Notes: generated by a model from the letters alone, not told the origin. A stretch of DNA of 64,000 nt from DASRAJ01 sp035638255 (GCA_035638255.1 DASRAJ010000120.1:36267-100266); one strand, 5' to 3'. Numbered from the stretch's first letter, positions 1-8,556 are shown. Numbers and translations are program-made.

Positions 1-2281
1 CGCACACTTCCACGCCAACCAGAATCGTGTCACTATTTATACATCCGTTGGAATCGGTGACGGTAATTGAGAGAGTATAATCGCCAACACCTGCGGAACC
101 ATCGAGCGTGAATGTCTCATTCGCAGAGCCATCCTGCCATTGATACGCTATGAAGTTAGCTCCTGCATCAAGCGTTATATAGGAGGAGGTACAAATAACA
201 GTATCAACGCCAAGTGAAACTACAGGGAGCGGATGAACTGTCACCCCTATAGTATCAGTTGCTGTGCATCCGAAAGAATTAGTAACCACGACCCAGTATG
301 TTCCTTCATTGCTCACGACAATATTCTGAGTATTGGCACCGGTGCTCCAGTGATGTGCTGCACCTGAATTGCCTCCATAAAGGATGACCGATTGCCCCAG
401 GCAAACAGCTGTATCGCTTCCAAGATTTACAACGGGCAATGCATGAAATGCTACCTGAATGGTATCGCTTTGCGTGCATCCGTTTTTAGTTACGTGCACA
501 CTATAGTCCCCGGTTGCAGTGACTAAAATAGTTTGAGTAGTTGCTCCCGTGTTCCACAAATAGGAAGCGCCACTCACACCGGCATCCAGCAGAAAGGTTT
601 CACCATCGCAAGCATCCACATCACTTCCCGGAATCAGGACAAATGTGTATTGGACAAGGGTGGTCACGATGCTGTCGCATCCATCTGCGGCAGTATAATA
701 ATCGTAGTAGACACCGGGATCATGCTGATAGGCTCCGGCTAAAAACACACTATCACCAGGACACAGATCATAAGAGGCTGAGGACGCAGATGGTGTACAA
801 AAGCGCAGTTTCAGCAGGAAGGCATCCCAGCTATTCGAAAAGGAAGAAAGATTGTAGGCAGAAACTCCGGGATCGAAGTCTGCTGTATATGAAAACACAC
901 CCGACACATATACATCACTCGTTCCATGGGTGTTCAGGCCACGTCCAAAGTCATCCTGGGTTCCGCCTAATCCATAAGCCCACATAAAATTGCCTGCGTT
1001 ATCTAATTCAACAAGAAAAGCATCACTGGGTCCGGAGGCGGTCAGGTTGAGCTCAGATGCACCCGGATCAAAATCCGCGGTAGTGCTATATAAACCTGTT
1101 ACGAAAATATTTCCGGCGTCGCACACTGCGATACCGTAGGGCTGATCGAGAGTAGTCCCTCCCATGCTGCCGGCAAATAAAAGAGAACCGTCCGTTGAAT
1201 TAAGTTTTAATACAAAAATATCACCGCTTCCCATAGCTGTAAGGTTATAGATGCCTGTACCGGGATCAAAATCCACAGTGCCAAAATAAGAGCCGGCAAC
1301 AACAGGATTGCCGGAAGGATCTGTTGCTATTGCAGTTCCCTGGTCACCACCGCTACTGTTTCCCATATTATCCGCCCAAACAAAATTGCCGCCCGAATCC
1401 CATTTGAGCACAAAGATATTAGCGTTGAAGCCGGATGCCGATAGGTTATAAACTCCTGAACCCGGATCGAAATCAATAGTGCCGTAGAATTCACCCGTCA
1501 CATAAATACTGTTGGAAGCATCGGTAGCGATAGCTTGCGCCAATTCACCCGGGTTGCTGCCGAAGCGCCCTGCCCATATATAGTTCCCATCATCATCTAA
1601 TTTCAAAACATAAGCGTCCTGTGCATAAACGCTGGTGAGATTCTGAACTCCCGCACCGGGATCAAAGTCCACGGTTCCGGAGAACTCACCGCACAAGAGG
1701 AGATGCTCTGAATTATCGAGCGTAAATTTTTCGACGTTGTCATCTCCGATTGAGCCGATCTGTTTCGCCCATATAAAATTGGATGCTGTATCTAATTTGA
1801 GGATGAACATGTCTGTTCCTCCGGCAGAGATAAGGTTAAAGGTATCTGTGCCCGGATCAAAATCTGCTGTTGCAGTGAACTTGCCGCATACATATACGTA
1901 CCCGCTGCTGCTCACGGCAATAGCATACCCAAAATCCTGCGCCGCTCCACCGACACGCACAGCCCATTTAAAGTTTTTGTCAGAATCGAGTTTTACTACA
2001 TATACATCCTGGGCACCGGCAGAAGTGAGAGTATAAGTGTTTGCTGTGTCAGGATTGAAATCAGCGACGGGGGAAAAGAAAATACCAAGCATATATACAT
2101 TTCCTGAGGCGTCAAAGGCGATGTCTTCGCCGGTGTCGGAATCGGTGCCTCCGATTTGGGCAGCCCATTGGAAGGTTTGGGCGTTGAGTTGTAGGAAGAA
2201 TAAGAGGATAAAGGAAATGGAGGTTAGTAGTTTTTTCAAGTAAAGCTGATCGCAGAAGGGGTGGGCTGTTTTAACTGACAT
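1..2281 (-). CDS. Secreted SBBP-repeat protein, 3' end outside the window
   Basis: An uninterrupted reading frame of 760 codons runs from an ATG at 2281 off the left edge, so the C-terminus is missing. The N-terminus has a hydrophobic signal segment (SFILLFFLQLNAQ, cleavage after AQ). It is followed by about nine SBBP-type beta-propeller repeats of roughly 60 residues, each with 'D-FDPG', 'Y/FVLKLD' and 'F-WA---GG' strands. From about residue 510 there are Ig-like/PKD-like modules with cysteines and 'SDTI' strands, as in large Bacteroidota surface proteins. A T9SS sorting domain is expected beyond the edge but cannot be seen. An in-frame TTG at 2242 would give a more typical signal peptide starting LKKLL, so the start is uncertain. 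The substrate is unknown. Confidence 0.85.
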   Translation of the reverse strand, partial: MSVKTAHPFCDQLYLKKLLTSISFILLFFLQLNAQTFQWAAQIGGTDSDTGEDIAFDASGNVYMLGIFFSPVADFNPDTANTYTLTSAGAQDVYVVKLDSDKNFKWAVRVGGAAQDFGYAIAVSSSGYVYVCGKFTATADFDPGTDTFNLISAGGTDMFILKLDTASNFIWAKQIGSIGDDNVEKFTLDNSEHLLLCGEFSGTVDFDPGAGVQNLTSVYAQDAYVLKLDDDGNYIWAGRFGSNPGELAQAIATDASNSIYVTGEFYGTIDFDPGSGVYNLSASGFNANIFVLKWDSGGNFVWADNMGNSSGGDQGTAIATDPSGNPVVAGSYFGTVDFDPGTGIYNLTAMGSGDIFVLKLNSTDGSLLFAGSMGGTTLDQPYGIAVCDAGNIFVTGLYSTTADFDPGASELNLTASGPSDAFLVELDNAGNFMWAYGLGGTQDDFGRGLNTHGTSDVYVSGVFSYTADFDPGVSAYNLSSFSNSWDAFLLKLRFCTPSASSASYDLCPGDSVFLAGAYQHDPGVYYDYYTAADGCDSIVTTLVQYTFVLIPGSDVDACDGETFLLDAGVSGASYLWNTGATTQTILVTATGDYSVHVTKNGCTQSDTIQVAFHALPVVNLGSDTAVCLGQSVILYGGNSGAAHHWSTGANTQNIVVSNEGTYWVVVTNSFGCTATDTIGVTVHPLPVVSLGVDTVICTSSYITLDAGANFIAYQWQDGSANETFTLDGSAGVGDYTLSITVTDSNGCINSDTILVGVEVC

Positions 2282-2320
2282 GGAGTTAAAGGTAAAAACA
2301 AAATCATTATCTTGGTGCGC

Positions 2321-2393
2321 GAATCGTCGCCGTGTCCCGCACCTGCGCTCAAGACTTACGGGCGGAGACACGGCGAGGGTACCAGCCGTGGGA
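2321..2393. repeat. Palindromic dispersed repeat, copy A
   Basis: About 70 bp with nine-base inverted arms CGCCGTGTC (2328-2336) and GACACGGCG (2367-2375). The reverse complement of 5178-5236 aligns along most of its length, and 4303-4355 is a decayed third copy. It forms the 5' boundary of the RHS fragment: RHS-like coding begins immediately after it. It looks like a REP-type element or a recombination scar. Confidence 0.6.
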
Positions 2394-3363
2394 GAGTGAG
2401 TATGTGGGGTTTGCGAATAATCCGATTTATTATAGCGATCCTAGTGGGTTGAATCCTGGTGGCCCAGATGAGGACGGTGGAAGGAAAACTAAAGATCAAC
2501 AATCAACAGAGTGTAATGGTGCCACCTATCAATTAGGAGACATTACAGACGGGAGTTGGGAACTCGATGAAGTTGTGGTTGCATCAACAACATGTGACGC
2601 TGATGGTGCCGTAATTGCAGATGTAGGTGATGTTACATACAACAATCCCGACCCAGGAACGGATGACCATTCTTCTAGTTATGAGGAAATTCCACCTGAT
2701 AATTCTACTGCCAGAAAAGCAACTGATGAGTTGCAAGGAAAAACTAACAGTGAATTACAATCTATAATGTGGTGGGAAATCAAATTACTTGGTGACAAAG
2801 ATGTCTATCAATCAGTAAAAACTCGTTTTGAAGAAAATACGGGACTAAAAAATGTAGTTAATGTTCCAATAAGTGAGTTTCCAAATGGACCTTCTTGGAA
2901 CAGCCTAATAAACAATATAAGAACTGGTCTAAGCAATCAGTTGGCCCAAACTAACGGTGATATTACTAAAGTATGGCTTAACGCATATATAAATCCTATT
3001 AATTTTGGGGGTAAACCCAATATGCTATTTGATCCAAGTTACGCATCAGTTTTAGGAGATACGAGACAAATTGAAATTATTTGTCATAATGTGACCTATG
3101 TCAAGGTTATTCCATCAAGCGATCCTAGTACAAATCCAAATCTGAGTTTCACATATACTGCAGACATTGAAATTGTTGTTTTAGATAGGTTTGGTGTATC
3201 CGAAAGCGACGTATATGATGATAACGCAGCAACGGAATTTCCGGGAGGAAGGCGAACCTTGGCTGCTTATTGGGTTTTACAGCATCAGCGTGGTTATCAA
3301 TCCTTTATTAATGAATTTCATTTTAGACTTAATATAACTGGCATTCATTTTGGCTCATATTAA
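2332..3363 (+). CDS. Orphan RHS C-terminal tail with putative polymorphic-toxin domain
   Basis: The frame opens at a GTG inside repeat copy A, and the first 17 or so residues are repeat-derived. The text then becomes the end of an RHS-associated core ('ESEYVGFANNPIYYSDPSGL'), which in RHS proteins comes just before the variable toxin tip. A full RHS protein has one to two thousand residues of YD repeats before this point, and none are present. After a linker with the Bacteroidota RHS motif ELDEVVV (about residue 83), the last 200 residues form a unique domain ending in 'DRFGVSESDV' and 'YWVLQHQRGYQSF'. From memory this C-terminal pattern resembles DUF3289-like domains of polymorphic toxins, but that is only an impression. 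No signal peptide is present. The gene is probably a displaced, silent toxin tip, and the lipoprotein 17 bp downstream would fit as its immunity protein. Confidence 0.6.
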   Translation: MSRTCAQDLRAETRRGYQPWESEYVGFANNPIYYSDPSGLNPGGPDEDGGRKTKDQQSTECNGATYQLGDITDGSWELDEVVVASTTCDADGAVIADVGDVTYNNPDPGTDDHSSSYEEIPPDNSTARKATDELQGKTNSELQSIMWWEIKLLGDKDVYQSVKTRFEENTGLKNVVNVPISEFPNGPSWNSLINNIRTGLSNQLAQTNGDITKVWLNAYINPINFGGKPNMLFDPSYASVLGDTRQIEIICHNVTYVKVIPSSDPSTNPNLSFTYTADIEIVVLDRFGVSESDVYDDNAATEFPGGRRTLAAYWVLQHQRGYQSFINEFHFRLNITGIHFGSY

Positions 3364-3380
3364 TAATGTTCCTTTCATAA

Positions 3381-3851
3381 ATGAAATTTATAAATATATC
3401 TTTGGTTGTTGTTTGCAGTTTATTTCTATATTCTTGTAAATCAGCCTTGAAAATAGACAATTCAAGAAATGGAAATGGAACAATTAGTTCACATTTAGAA
3501 TTTAAGTATATAGGAACTTATAACACAAAGGGCACATATTTACCACAAAAAGACGATTATTATTATGTTTATAATTTTGATCAGTCTATGAGTGATTATT
3601 ACGATGTCCTAAGATTTGCAAAAACATTGGAATTAGATACTTCGAAGGAAAATACAATAACTTTTATGAGGTTTGATAAAGCCCTTCCAGATACAATTGG
3701 ATATTCTCGTAATAATTATTTGTTAGGAGGTCAATTTAATGATTATAGGATTTTAAATTTTGGCTATAGAACCAAGATGAAAAAATATGAAGTTGTTTAT
3801 TTCAAGATGGGCAATGTATTTAAGGCAGAGTATTTTGATAAGTTTGAATAG
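3381..3851 (+). CDS. Small lipoprotein, candidate immunity protein
   Basis: 156 residues with a lipoprotein signal: a hydrophobic stretch, then LYSC with Cys19 as the lipidation site. The mature part is rich in Tyr, Asp and Asn and has no recognised domain. It begins 17 bp after the RHS tail in the same orientation and has the same low GC content, which is the usual position for an immunity gene in RHS toxin loci. Immunity function is inferred from position only. The closest look-alike here is the lipoprotein at 4387-5109, but I see no clear sequence match between them. Confidence 0.6.
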   Translation: MKFINISLVVVCSLFLYSCKSALKIDNSRNGNGTISSHLEFKYIGTYNTKGTYLPQKDDYYYVYNFDQSMSDYYDVLRFAKTLELDTSKENTITFMRFDKALPDTIGYSRNNYLLGGQFNDYRILNFGYRTKMKKYEVVYFKMGNVFKAEYFDKFE

Positions 3852-4300
3852 CGACTGATTATTCCGGTGATACTGACGCAGGGATTCCAGCAAACTGACC
3901 ACCCCCTTTTTAGGTATGGGTTCGTTGATGGCTTAATGCCATTTGCTGATTAGTATTTGTGATGGGATAATGATTGATTTTTTGCGTACCGGCCTTCTAA
4001 TATTTGAAGTAGTGCCAGTCGTGTATGTTGATCCACGGGTGCAAGTCCAAAATCATCCAGAATGAGCGGGGTCAGCATAGTCCGGAATCTACATTTTGCA
4101 ATAGGTACTTAGCCGGAGGGATGCACAGTAAGGTGGCTGCTGTGAAATTTTTTTTGCCGTTGTTGGTGTTCTCTTTCCACTTGCGATGCGCGAGAGCCGT
4201 TGTCGGTGTTTGACCACCGATAACTGAAGGGTAGGTACTATGTAATTTCGTTTATCAAGCGGTTTCGTTTTTGATTAGCACAAAAATCGTAAAATAAATT
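3852..4300. mobile_element. Gene-free stretch with probable mobile-element debris
   Basis: No convincing gene. At 3865-3906 two imperfect units of about 20 bp (ATTCCGGTGATACTGAC and ATTCCAGCAAACTGACC) resemble the short terminal repeats of IS21-type elements in Bacteroidota, but no istA or istB frame follows. From about 4010 to 4150 the text 'GGGTGCAAGTCC...GGTACTTAGCCGGAGGG' has the look of the structured 5' part of a group II intron, without a reverse transcriptase gene. Both assignments are from pattern memory and weak. A 62-codon frame at 4025-4213 is not credible. Confidence 0.3.
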
Positions 4301-4302
4301 TA

Positions 4303-4355
4303 TACCCTCGTCCGCACCTGCGTTCAAACCTTGTGGTGAAGGACATGGCAAGGAA
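4303..4355. repeat. Palindromic dispersed repeat, copy B (decayed)
   Basis: The core TCCGCACCTGCGTTCAAACC matches the centre of copy A at 2335-2354 with a few mismatches, and the outer arm TATACCCTCG matches copy C. The stem has largely decayed (GGACATGGC where copy A has GACACGGC). It lies just beyond the 3' end of the lipoprotein gene at 4387-5109. Confidence 0.45.
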
Positions 4356-4386
4356 ACAAGAAAAATTAAACAACTAAGGGTTCTTC

Positions 4387-5109
4387 TCATTTTAGGTATT
4401 CATCACTAATCTTCCTTATTCGAATATTACTTTGGGTCACTGAAGAATCATCATAGTCCAAATCAGGAATTTTGATTTGTTTGATTTTAATTATGCTGTT
4501 CTTAGTTGTTATTTTATATAATAATGCATTATAGTCTCTCGTGCCCCTGGATGCGTAAAGAGCAAGTATTTTTAAGCTTTTTCCATTAATTATAAATCCG
4601 TTGTCAGAATAAATTGGGTTTTCTTCAGCACCTGCTTTTAATAAATTTAGCCTTTGACCCTTTATTTCAAAGATGTATAGGATTTGTCCAGGATAAAAAG
4701 CCAGACTTAAAAATATAAGATTTTCTTTAGCAAATAATTTGTCGTCGGAAGAAGAAGTGGATTCATCTACAACCATTATTTTTTGCAACCCAGATTCAAT
4801 AGCTGTTGTCTCTACAATAATAGTGTCTTCAAATATGGTGTCGTTTGTTTCAAACCTTAATATTCCTTTAAAATCAAATGAATCAGTTAAATATTTAAAG
4901 GGATTGCAATATGAAAATCTAATCTTATAATTATTGATTATAGTATCTATTAAAGTTGTAGTTTTTGAAATTTTTGAATCTATTTTTTTCTCCTCTTCAT
5001 TCTTAATACTAAGTGAATCTTCACCTAACTTTTTTTCATCTCGTTGAGAATTCTCATTACAAGAGAAAAATATTATCATCACAAATAATAAAAGGATATA
5101 TTTGACCAT
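4387..5109 (-). CDS. Putative lipoprotein of unknown function
   Basis: 240 residues with a clear lipoprotein signal: hydrophobic residues 3-15, then FFSC with Cys17 as the lipidated residue. A charged, low-complexity segment follows at about residues 20-50 (QRDEKK to EEEKKID). The rest looks like a beta-rich extracytoplasmic domain I do not recognise. It is AT-rich compared with the housekeeping genes to the right and lies between palindromic repeat copies B and C, so it is probably accessory DNA. It could be a second immunity-type lipoprotein left from an RHS locus, but nothing beyond its position supports that. Confidence 0.6.
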   Translation of the reverse strand: MVKYILLLFVMIIFFSCNENSQRDEKKLGEDSLSIKNEEEKKIDSKISKTTTLIDTIINNYKIRFSYCNPFKYLTDSFDFKGILRFETNDTIFEDTIIVETTAIESGLQKIMVVDESTSSSDDKLFAKENLIFLSLAFYPGQILYIFEIKGQRLNLLKAGAEENPIYSDNGFIINGKSLKILALYASRGTRDYNALLYKITTKNSIIKIKQIKIPDLDYDDSSVTQSNIRIRKISDEYLK

Positions 5110-5177
5110 GGCGAACTAAAGTTAGAACTTCTTTTTAGCTTCTACAACTTAGGCTTTGTGTCTTCAATTTAATTATT

Positions 5178-5236
5178 ATACCCTCGCCGTGTCCGCCCGC
5201 AAGGTTCGAGCGCGGGTGCTGGACGGCGAAGAATTC
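5178..5236. repeat. Palindromic dispersed repeat, copy C
   Basis: Inverted arms CGCCGTGTCC (5185-5194) and GGACGGCG (5221-5228) enclose a GC-rich centre. The reverse complement matches copy A at 2321-2393 over about 55 bases. Copies A and C bracket the whole RHS/lipoprotein island. A 65-codon minus-strand frame overlapping it (5135-5332) looks like chance. Confidence 0.55.
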
Positions 5237-5408
5237 ATCATTTAATATCGAGACTGTGCGAAGGTCAGTCAAAATAACGAATCCTCTACCAGGCTTAATC
5301 CATCCACACATAGACTGGGACATGGATATCAAGCATCACTCATCTTGATTCCATCCTTCCAAATTCTTCAATACCTTTACTCTGCTAATTCACTTTAATC
5401 CAATCGTC

Positions 5409-6221
5409 ATGAAAAAACTCTATACCTTAATTTTAGTTACAACCACCATCAGTTTCTCTGCTTCCTCACAGAACCTCATCCTGAACGGCAGCTTCGAAAA
5501 CAACATCGCTGCAACCAATGTTTCAGATCTTACCAGCAACTGGCCGATCTATGTTTCAGATTCGTGGGAAGTGGACGGAGGAAGCATGGACCTCATCACC
5601 TCGGATGACTGCGGCACGCCATCCAATGGTAATTGGTTTGTCAGAACATCTCCCCAAAGCGGTATTTGGCCTTACCTGGCGTTCAGTTTAAAGCTTTCGA
5701 CTGCTCTTGTCGCCGGTGTTGAATATAACATCAGCTTCGATAAAAAGTATTGCGGACCTAACTCCTCTCCTATAGACATCGGCATCTCCGATGATAGCAC
5801 GCTCCTCGGAACAGTGATTCATACCTTTGACGCACCTCTTGTTAATTCATGGGCACCCGATAGTTACGCCTTCCTCGCACCCTCATCTGCGAAATATATC
5901 ACGGTGAATGTAGGAATCAGCGGAGGCACAGGACAGGTGGCGCTGGATAATTTTGTGCTGGAGTACGCCACCGGCATTGGTGAATCATCCCTGCAGCCTG
6001 TATCTGTTTTTCCGAATCCTTTTTCCGGAAGCATCACTACTCAGAATATAGTTTCAGGGTCTGATGTAGAAATTGATAACTTGTTTGGCGCTTCACTCTA
6101 TCGTCAAAAAGCAAGTGGTGGAAACAATGTTATCAGCCTGGATTTTTTAGGTCCCGGAATTTATATATTAAGAATCAATGAAGGCAGGGCGCAAAGAATC
6201 TTTAAACTGGTAAAAGAATGA
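5409..6221 (+). CDS. Secreted protein with T9SS sorting domain
   Basis: 270 residues. A signal peptide (MKKLYTLILVTTTISFSASSQ) is followed by 'NLILNGSFENN', the typical opening of DUF642 or carbohydrate-binding-like jelly-roll domains (residues 22-185). The last 75 or so residues are a type A T9SS sorting domain: PNPFSGS, then 'FLGPGIYILRI' and a basic end. The product should be exported by Sec, carried across the outer membrane by T9SS and anchored or released at the surface. It stands alone, convergent with cbpM. A sugar-binding role is inferred from the fold signature. Confidence 0.8.
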   Translation: MKKLYTLILVTTTISFSASSQNLILNGSFENNIAATNVSDLTSNWPIYVSDSWEVDGGSMDLITSDDCGTPSNGNWFVRTSPQSGIWPYLAFSLKLSTALVAGVEYNISFDKKYCGPNSSPIDIGISDDSTLLGTVIHTFDAPLVNSWAPDSYAFLAPSSAKYITVNVGISGGTGQVALDNFVLEYATGIGESSLQPVSVFPNPFSGSITTQNIVSGSDVEIDNLFGASLYRQKASGGNNVISLDFLGPGIYILRINEGRAQRIFKLVKE

Positions 6222-6224
6222 AGA

Positions 6225-6349
6225 AGTTTTCTAAGATTACACACAGGTTGGCCAACGATTAACTGATTACCTTGTGTTAACGCATCGGCGTAATCGCTGT
6301 TTGCATTTTCCTCTAAAGGAGCCCCCTTCGGATAAAATCGGTGTAATCG
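6225..6349. repeat. Intergenic 'GTGTAATC' repeat sequence
   Basis: Between two convergent genes. GATTACAC at 6235-6242 and its reverse complement GTGTAATC near 6341 form the ends of an imperfect long inverted repeat. The same octamer recurs several times at 16490-16580 inside the hyf operon. It may act as a transcript-end structure. No gene is visible. Confidence 0.35.
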
Positions 6350-6646
6350 TTATATCTCTTCAAACCTTCCAAGCTTATTTCTAAGCGCTATCATCTCCTG
6401 ATGCATGGTATCAATACGCTGCAACAAATGATTGATCACATCGAGACCTTCGAGGTTTACCTCTAAGTCATAATGGAGGCGAACTAATTTTTCCAATCGC
6501 TGAAGCTGTTCATGGTGGATGAACGGTGTTTCCTCAATATTGATGATCTCGATCAATTCATATTCCTGCAATGAATTTATAAATGTGACCTCAACATTGT
6601 AATGCCTGCAAACGTCCATTACCGGAACGAGCTTTTCTTTTTCCAT
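6350..6646 (-). CDS. cbpM: Chaperone modulator CbpM
   Basis: 98 residues, the normal length for CbpM. Residues 5-70 form a MerR-like winged-helix segment ('VMDVCRHYNVEVTFINSLQEYELIEI') and residues 70-95 a C-terminal coiled coil. In E. coli CbpM binds the J-domain of CbpA and blocks its stimulation of DnaK. The gene starts 2 bp after the cbpA stop codon on the same strand, which is the conserved cbpA-cbpM arrangement and implies co-expression. Confidence comes from the length, the pattern and the neighbour. Confidence 0.88.
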   Translation of the reverse strand: MEKEKLVPVMDVCRHYNVEVTFINSLQEYELIEIINIEETPFIHHEQLQRLEKLVRLHYDLEVNLEGLDVINHLLQRIDTMHQEMIALRNKLGRFEEI

Positions 6647-6648
6647 TT

Positions 6649-7539
6649 TTATCGAAGTTTAGACAGCTCCCTGAATAATTCTTTTTCTTTCTCAGATAAA
6701 TCAGCAGGTATTTTTACCGAATACGCTACATATAAATCTCCGAACTCACCTTCTTTCTTATAAACGGGAAATCCTTTTCCTTTCAGCCGGATCCTCGTTC
6801 CATTTTGTGTTTCCGGATTTACTTTCACTTTTAGCTTTCCATCCATTGTCTCTATCGTAATCTCACCTCCGAGTACAGCAGTATATAGATCGAGTTCGGC
6901 TGTAGTATACAAGTCATTTCCTTCCCTCTTGAATTTAGGATCGGGAGCAATATGAAAAGTAATGTATAGGTCACCGGCTGGTCCCCCATTGATTCCTTCT
7001 CCCCCATGCCCGGTGATTCGGATGGTTTGTCCGTTTTCTATACCTGCGGGAATGGTGATGCGGATATTTTTTCCATTGACTGACAATGTCTGCTTATGGG
7101 TGTGCCAGGCATCCTTTAATGGCAGCCGCAGTTCAGCGTTGTAATCCTGACCTCTGAATTTTACAGCACCGCTTCTCCCGGGTCGTTCAGCACCGCCAAA
7201 CATTGATTCAAAGAAGTCAGAAAAATCACCACCGCCGAAACCGCCGGAGAATGAGTCTCCTGCTTGCGGGCGCTGTGAACGCTGTTGCTGCCGGGCTTTT
7301 TCAAATTCTTCAGAATGCTTCCAGTCCTTTCCGTATTGATCAAATTTTTTCCTTTTCGCAGGATCACTCAATACTTCATTCGCTTCGTTTATCTGCTGGA
7401 ATTTTTTCTTTGCTTCTGCATCGTTTGGATTCAGGTCAGGATGATACTTGCGCGCAAGCTTGCGGTAAGCAGTTTTTATCTCTTTCTCCGTAGCATTTTT
7501 ATTGATGCCAAGAATCTTGTAGTAGTCAATAAATTCCAT
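6649..7539 (-). CDS. cbpA: DnaJ-family co-chaperone CbpA
   Basis: 296 residues. The J-domain occupies residues 3-70 with the HPD motif at 'RKYHPDLNP', the signature that activates DnaK ATPase. A Gly/Phe-rich linker follows (about 90-125: 'GDSFSGGFGGGDFSDFF'), then the two C-terminal substrate-binding beta domains (about 130-290). There is no Cys-rich zinc-binding domain, which makes it a type II J-protein (CbpA) rather than DnaJ. Transcribed to the left together with cbpM. It acts as a stress-related DnaK partner in the cytoplasm. Confidence 0.93.
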   Translation of the reverse strand: MEFIDYYKILGINKNATEKEIKTAYRKLARKYHPDLNPNDAEAKKKFQQINEANEVLSDPAKRKKFDQYGKDWKHSEEFEKARQQQRSQRPQAGDSFSGGFGGGDFSDFFESMFGGAERPGRSGAVKFRGQDYNAELRLPLKDAWHTHKQTLSVNGKNIRITIPAGIENGQTIRITGHGGEGINGGPAGDLYITFHIAPDPKFKREGNDLYTTAELDLYTAVLGGEITIETMDGKLKVKVNPETQNGTRIRLKGKGFPVYKKEGEFGDLYVAYSVKIPADLSEKEKELFRELSKLR

Positions 7540-7670
7540 AAGGCACTAAATAAAGAAATGTTGAACAATATAGACTGATTAAATTTTAGAAGAGTGGAAA
7601 CAATTTTTTCTGTTGTCTGAACAATCAGTAGTCAAATGCAAGAAAGTAATATTAGGCGCGAAAGAAAGCA

Positions 7671-8366
7671 TCAAAAAAAATTCGCAACTTTCACCAACCC
7701 CTTTTTGTCGAGGATGCGAATGATTCTTCCACTGGTTTCAATTAATTGCTCGTCCTTGAAATCATGAAGCAGGCGAACGAGAGTTTCTTTCGCAGTGCCA
7801 ATCATGTTGGCTAAGTCACCACGTGACATATTGATATCAGCAGGAAAATTCTCTTTCCCGTTACCCTGATATTTTTCATTTACGATCAACAGACCAAGTG
7901 CCAGCCGTTCACGGACTGATTTTGTTGCAATGCTCGTTATTAGATTTATAAACACTCTGAATTCATGGCTCAATAATTTAAGCAGCCATTTGGAAAGTAC
8001 AGGAGATGAATCTAAAACCTTCAGAAAATTTTCTTTAGGGATGAACATAACTTCAGCATCTTCGATGATTGCTGCTGAATCGGGATACCGTTCTTCGCTA
8101 AGTAATGCATGATACCCCATAAGCTCTCCCTGGTTGCAGACGTAAAAAATCTGTTCCTTATCGTCATTCGTGGTCTTGTATTTTTTTACTTTTCCTTTCT
8201 TGAGGAAGTAAATGCCGGTCGCAATTCCACCTTCACGAAAAAGAATTTCTCCTTTTTTATAATGATGGGTTACACTGTTCACGGTTAGAATCTGCTGTTC
8301 TTCATTCGAGAGTCCTTCAAAAATATGGCTGCTTTTGAATTGAAATTTCTCAGAGGGGAAGGGCAT
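7671..8366 (-). CDS. Crp/Fnr-family transcriptional regulator
   Basis: 231 residues. A cyclic-nucleotide-binding-type beta-roll (about 15-130, 'YKKGEILFREGGIATGIYFLKKGKVKKY') is followed by a dimer helix and a winged helix-turn-helix (about 175-225). The recognition helix 'GTAKETLVRLL' keeps the Glu and Arg that read TTGA half-sites in Crp/Fnr proteins. There is no N-terminal cysteine cluster and only one Cys, so it is not an oxygen-sensing [4Fe-4S] Fnr. The effector is unknown. An FNR-like box (8462-8475) lies in the divergent upstream region and suggests control of itself and of the gene at 8557. It is separated from cbpA by about 130 bp. Confidence 0.9.
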   Translation of the reverse strand: MPFPSEKFQFKSSHIFEGLSNEEQQILTVNSVTHHYKKGEILFREGGIATGIYFLKKGKVKKYKTTNDDKEQIFYVCNQGELMGYHALLSEERYPDSAAIIEDAEVMFIPKENFLKVLDSSPVLSKWLLKLLSHEFRVFINLITSIATKSVRERLALGLLIVNEKYQGNGKENFPADINMSRGDLANMIGTAKETLVRLLHDFKDEQLIETSGRIIRILDKKGLVKVANFF

Positions 8367-8461
8367 TGGCGTTGAAAGATTTCGACTGACTCACAAACCG
8401 GCGAAAACTTTTTGTTGGATGTGCAAAGGTAGCTAAAATTGACCTGGATAGTCCTTGAACA

Positions 8462-8475
8462 TTGATTAAAGTCAA
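8462..8475. promoter_or_regulatory. FNR-like operator box
   Basis: TTGAT-TAAA-GTCAA matches the FNR consensus TTGAT-N4-ATCAA at nine of ten conserved positions. It lies between the divergent Crp/Fnr gene (start 8366) and the small gene starting at 8557. It overlaps a second perfect dyad, GTCAACG-CCAT-CGTTGAC (8471-8488). The regulator next to it is the natural candidate to bind here, which is an inference. Confidence 0.5.
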
Positions 8476-8556
8476 CGCCATCGTTGACTCAACTCAATAC
8501 ATTTCATGTGCTTCAAATCTAATTTTGTCCTCCAGGGGAAACAAGAATTGTGCGTG

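Noticed and set aside
533..987. Plus-strand frames at the left edge
   Set aside because: They are shadows of the long open minus-strand SBBP gene.
4025..4213. 62-codon frame in mobile-element debris
   Set aside because: No start context, domain or codon bias, and it overlaps structured RNA-like sequence.
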